Shown: piece by piece, positions 6,788 to 7,258 of the stretch | How the letters are laid out: each line of letters begins with the position of its first letter | Numbering within the stretch: position 1 is the first letter of the stretch | NCBI GenBank assembly: GCA_001824745.1 | Contig: MHSZ01000014.1 | Coordinates: 18,849 to 26,106 of the forward strand | Direction: 5' to 3' | From: Candidatus Terrybacteria bacterium RIFCSPLOWO2_01_FULL_58_14 | GTDB taxonomy: Bacteria; Patescibacteriota; Minisyncoccia; Terrybacterales; 2-01-FULL-58-14 | DNA: 7,258 nucleotides | Translations under genes and position numbers: made by a program | Notes under the pieces: model-generated | What the model was told of the DNA's origin: nothing | Database searches by the model: none | Seen by the model: only the letters and a program-made list of their open reading frames with translations

Positions 6788-7258
6788 ATGTCAAACTACG
6801 TCACCCGTGAAGGCCTCGAGCGGCTGAAGCGCGAATACGAAGAGCTCAAGACCACGAAGCGCCGCGAGCTTGCCGAGAAGCTCCAGCGCGCTATTTCCGC
6901 CGGCGATCTTTCCGAGAACGCTGATTATCAGGAGGCGAAAGAGGAACAGGCCTTCTTGGAAGGACGTATTGCTGAACTCGAAGAGGCCATTGCTTCTGCC
7001 GAAATCATCGAGGAACAGACAGGCGGCGCTTCCGCGATAGTGAAAGTCGGCTCCACGGTACTCGCGGAGCGCCGGGACAAAGGGGCTCATCGGAAGGGCG
7101 CGTTTATGATCGTAGGAACGGAGGAAACTTCTCCGGAGGAAGGGAAGATCTCTCACGTATCGCCGCTTGGGGCAGCGTTGATAGGAAAACGTATAGGTGA
7201 CGAGGTGAAGATCATGACGCCGCAGGGAGCTGCGACGTGGCGCATTCTCGCGGTTCGA
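6788..7258 (+). CDS. greA: Transcription elongation factor GreA, C-terminal end cut by the window
   Basis: GreA enters the secondary channel of RNA polymerase and stimulates cleavage of backtracked transcripts. There are 157 codons from ATG 6788 to the window edge with no stop; since GreA is usually about 158 residues, only the last few are probably missing. The N-terminal coiled coil (about 5-75) carries the tip signature GDLSENADYQEAKEEQ at 39-54, where Asp40 and Glu43 correspond to the catalytic-tip Asp41 and Glu44 of E. coli GreA. The FKBP-like C-terminal domain spans about 85-157 and includes SPLGAALIGKRIGDEV at 125-140. The tip sequence fits GreA rather than GreB or an anti-cleavage paralogue. 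It follows mrdA after 87 bases filled mostly by a palindromic repeat, and no Shine-Dalgarno sequence is seen. Confidence 0.95.
   Translation, partial: MSNYVTREGLERLKREYEELKTTKRRELAEKLQRAISAGDLSENADYQEAKEEQAFLEGRIAELEEAIASAEIIEEQTGGASAIVKVGSTVLAERRDKGAHRKGAFMIVGTEETSPEEGKISHVSPLGAALIGKRIGDEVKIMTPQGAATWRILAVR

Overview
The window is a compact, GC-rich, all-plus-strand stretch of bacterial housekeeping genes: site-2 protease RseP, prolyl-tRNA synthetase, the rod-shape proteins MreB, MreC and MreD, penicillin-binding protein 2, and the start of the transcription factor GreA. The short single-domain versions of several proteins (RseP with one PDZ domain, ProRS without the editing insertion, a 247-residue MreC) and the very tight packing resemble Patescibacteria/CPR genomes, probably the Parcubacteria side. 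This assignment is inference from protein style and synteny; no rRNA or other phylogenetic marker was tested. The rod-shape genes and PBP2 show that the cell makes peptidoglycan and is probably rod-shaped or elongated.

Layout: bases 1-57 hold the end of whatever lies upstream. rseP (58-1137) is followed after 45 bases by proS (1183-2472), an adjacency also found in other bacteria. A palindromic repeat island (2425-2505) spans the proS/mreB junction. mreB (2511-3563), mreC (3580-4323), mreD (4320-4793) and mrdA (4790-6700) form a tightly spaced cell-elongation operon with two ATGA stop/start overlaps. A second palindromic repeat island (6692-6780) spans the mrdA/greA junction. greA starts at 6788 and runs off the window still open. 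No gap without a gene exceeds 300 bases.

The genes fit together as a growth block. MreB filaments, MreC, MreD and PBP2 form the elongasome that inserts side-wall peptidoglycan; the usual glycosyltransferase partner gene rodA is not next to mrdA here. RseP cleaves membrane-embedded substrates, ProRS charges tRNA(Pro), and GreA rescues backtracked RNA polymerase.

No new multi-gene system is visible. The most unusual signal is non-coding: two AT-rich imperfect palindromes, each built from short units repeated in both orientations but with unrelated unit sequences. Each straddles a gene junction: the left arm lies in the end of the upstream gene and the right arm stops 5 or 7 bases before the next ATG. 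The first one appears to have supplied the last 15 codons of proS. None of the seven chosen starts has a convincing Shine-Dalgarno sequence.
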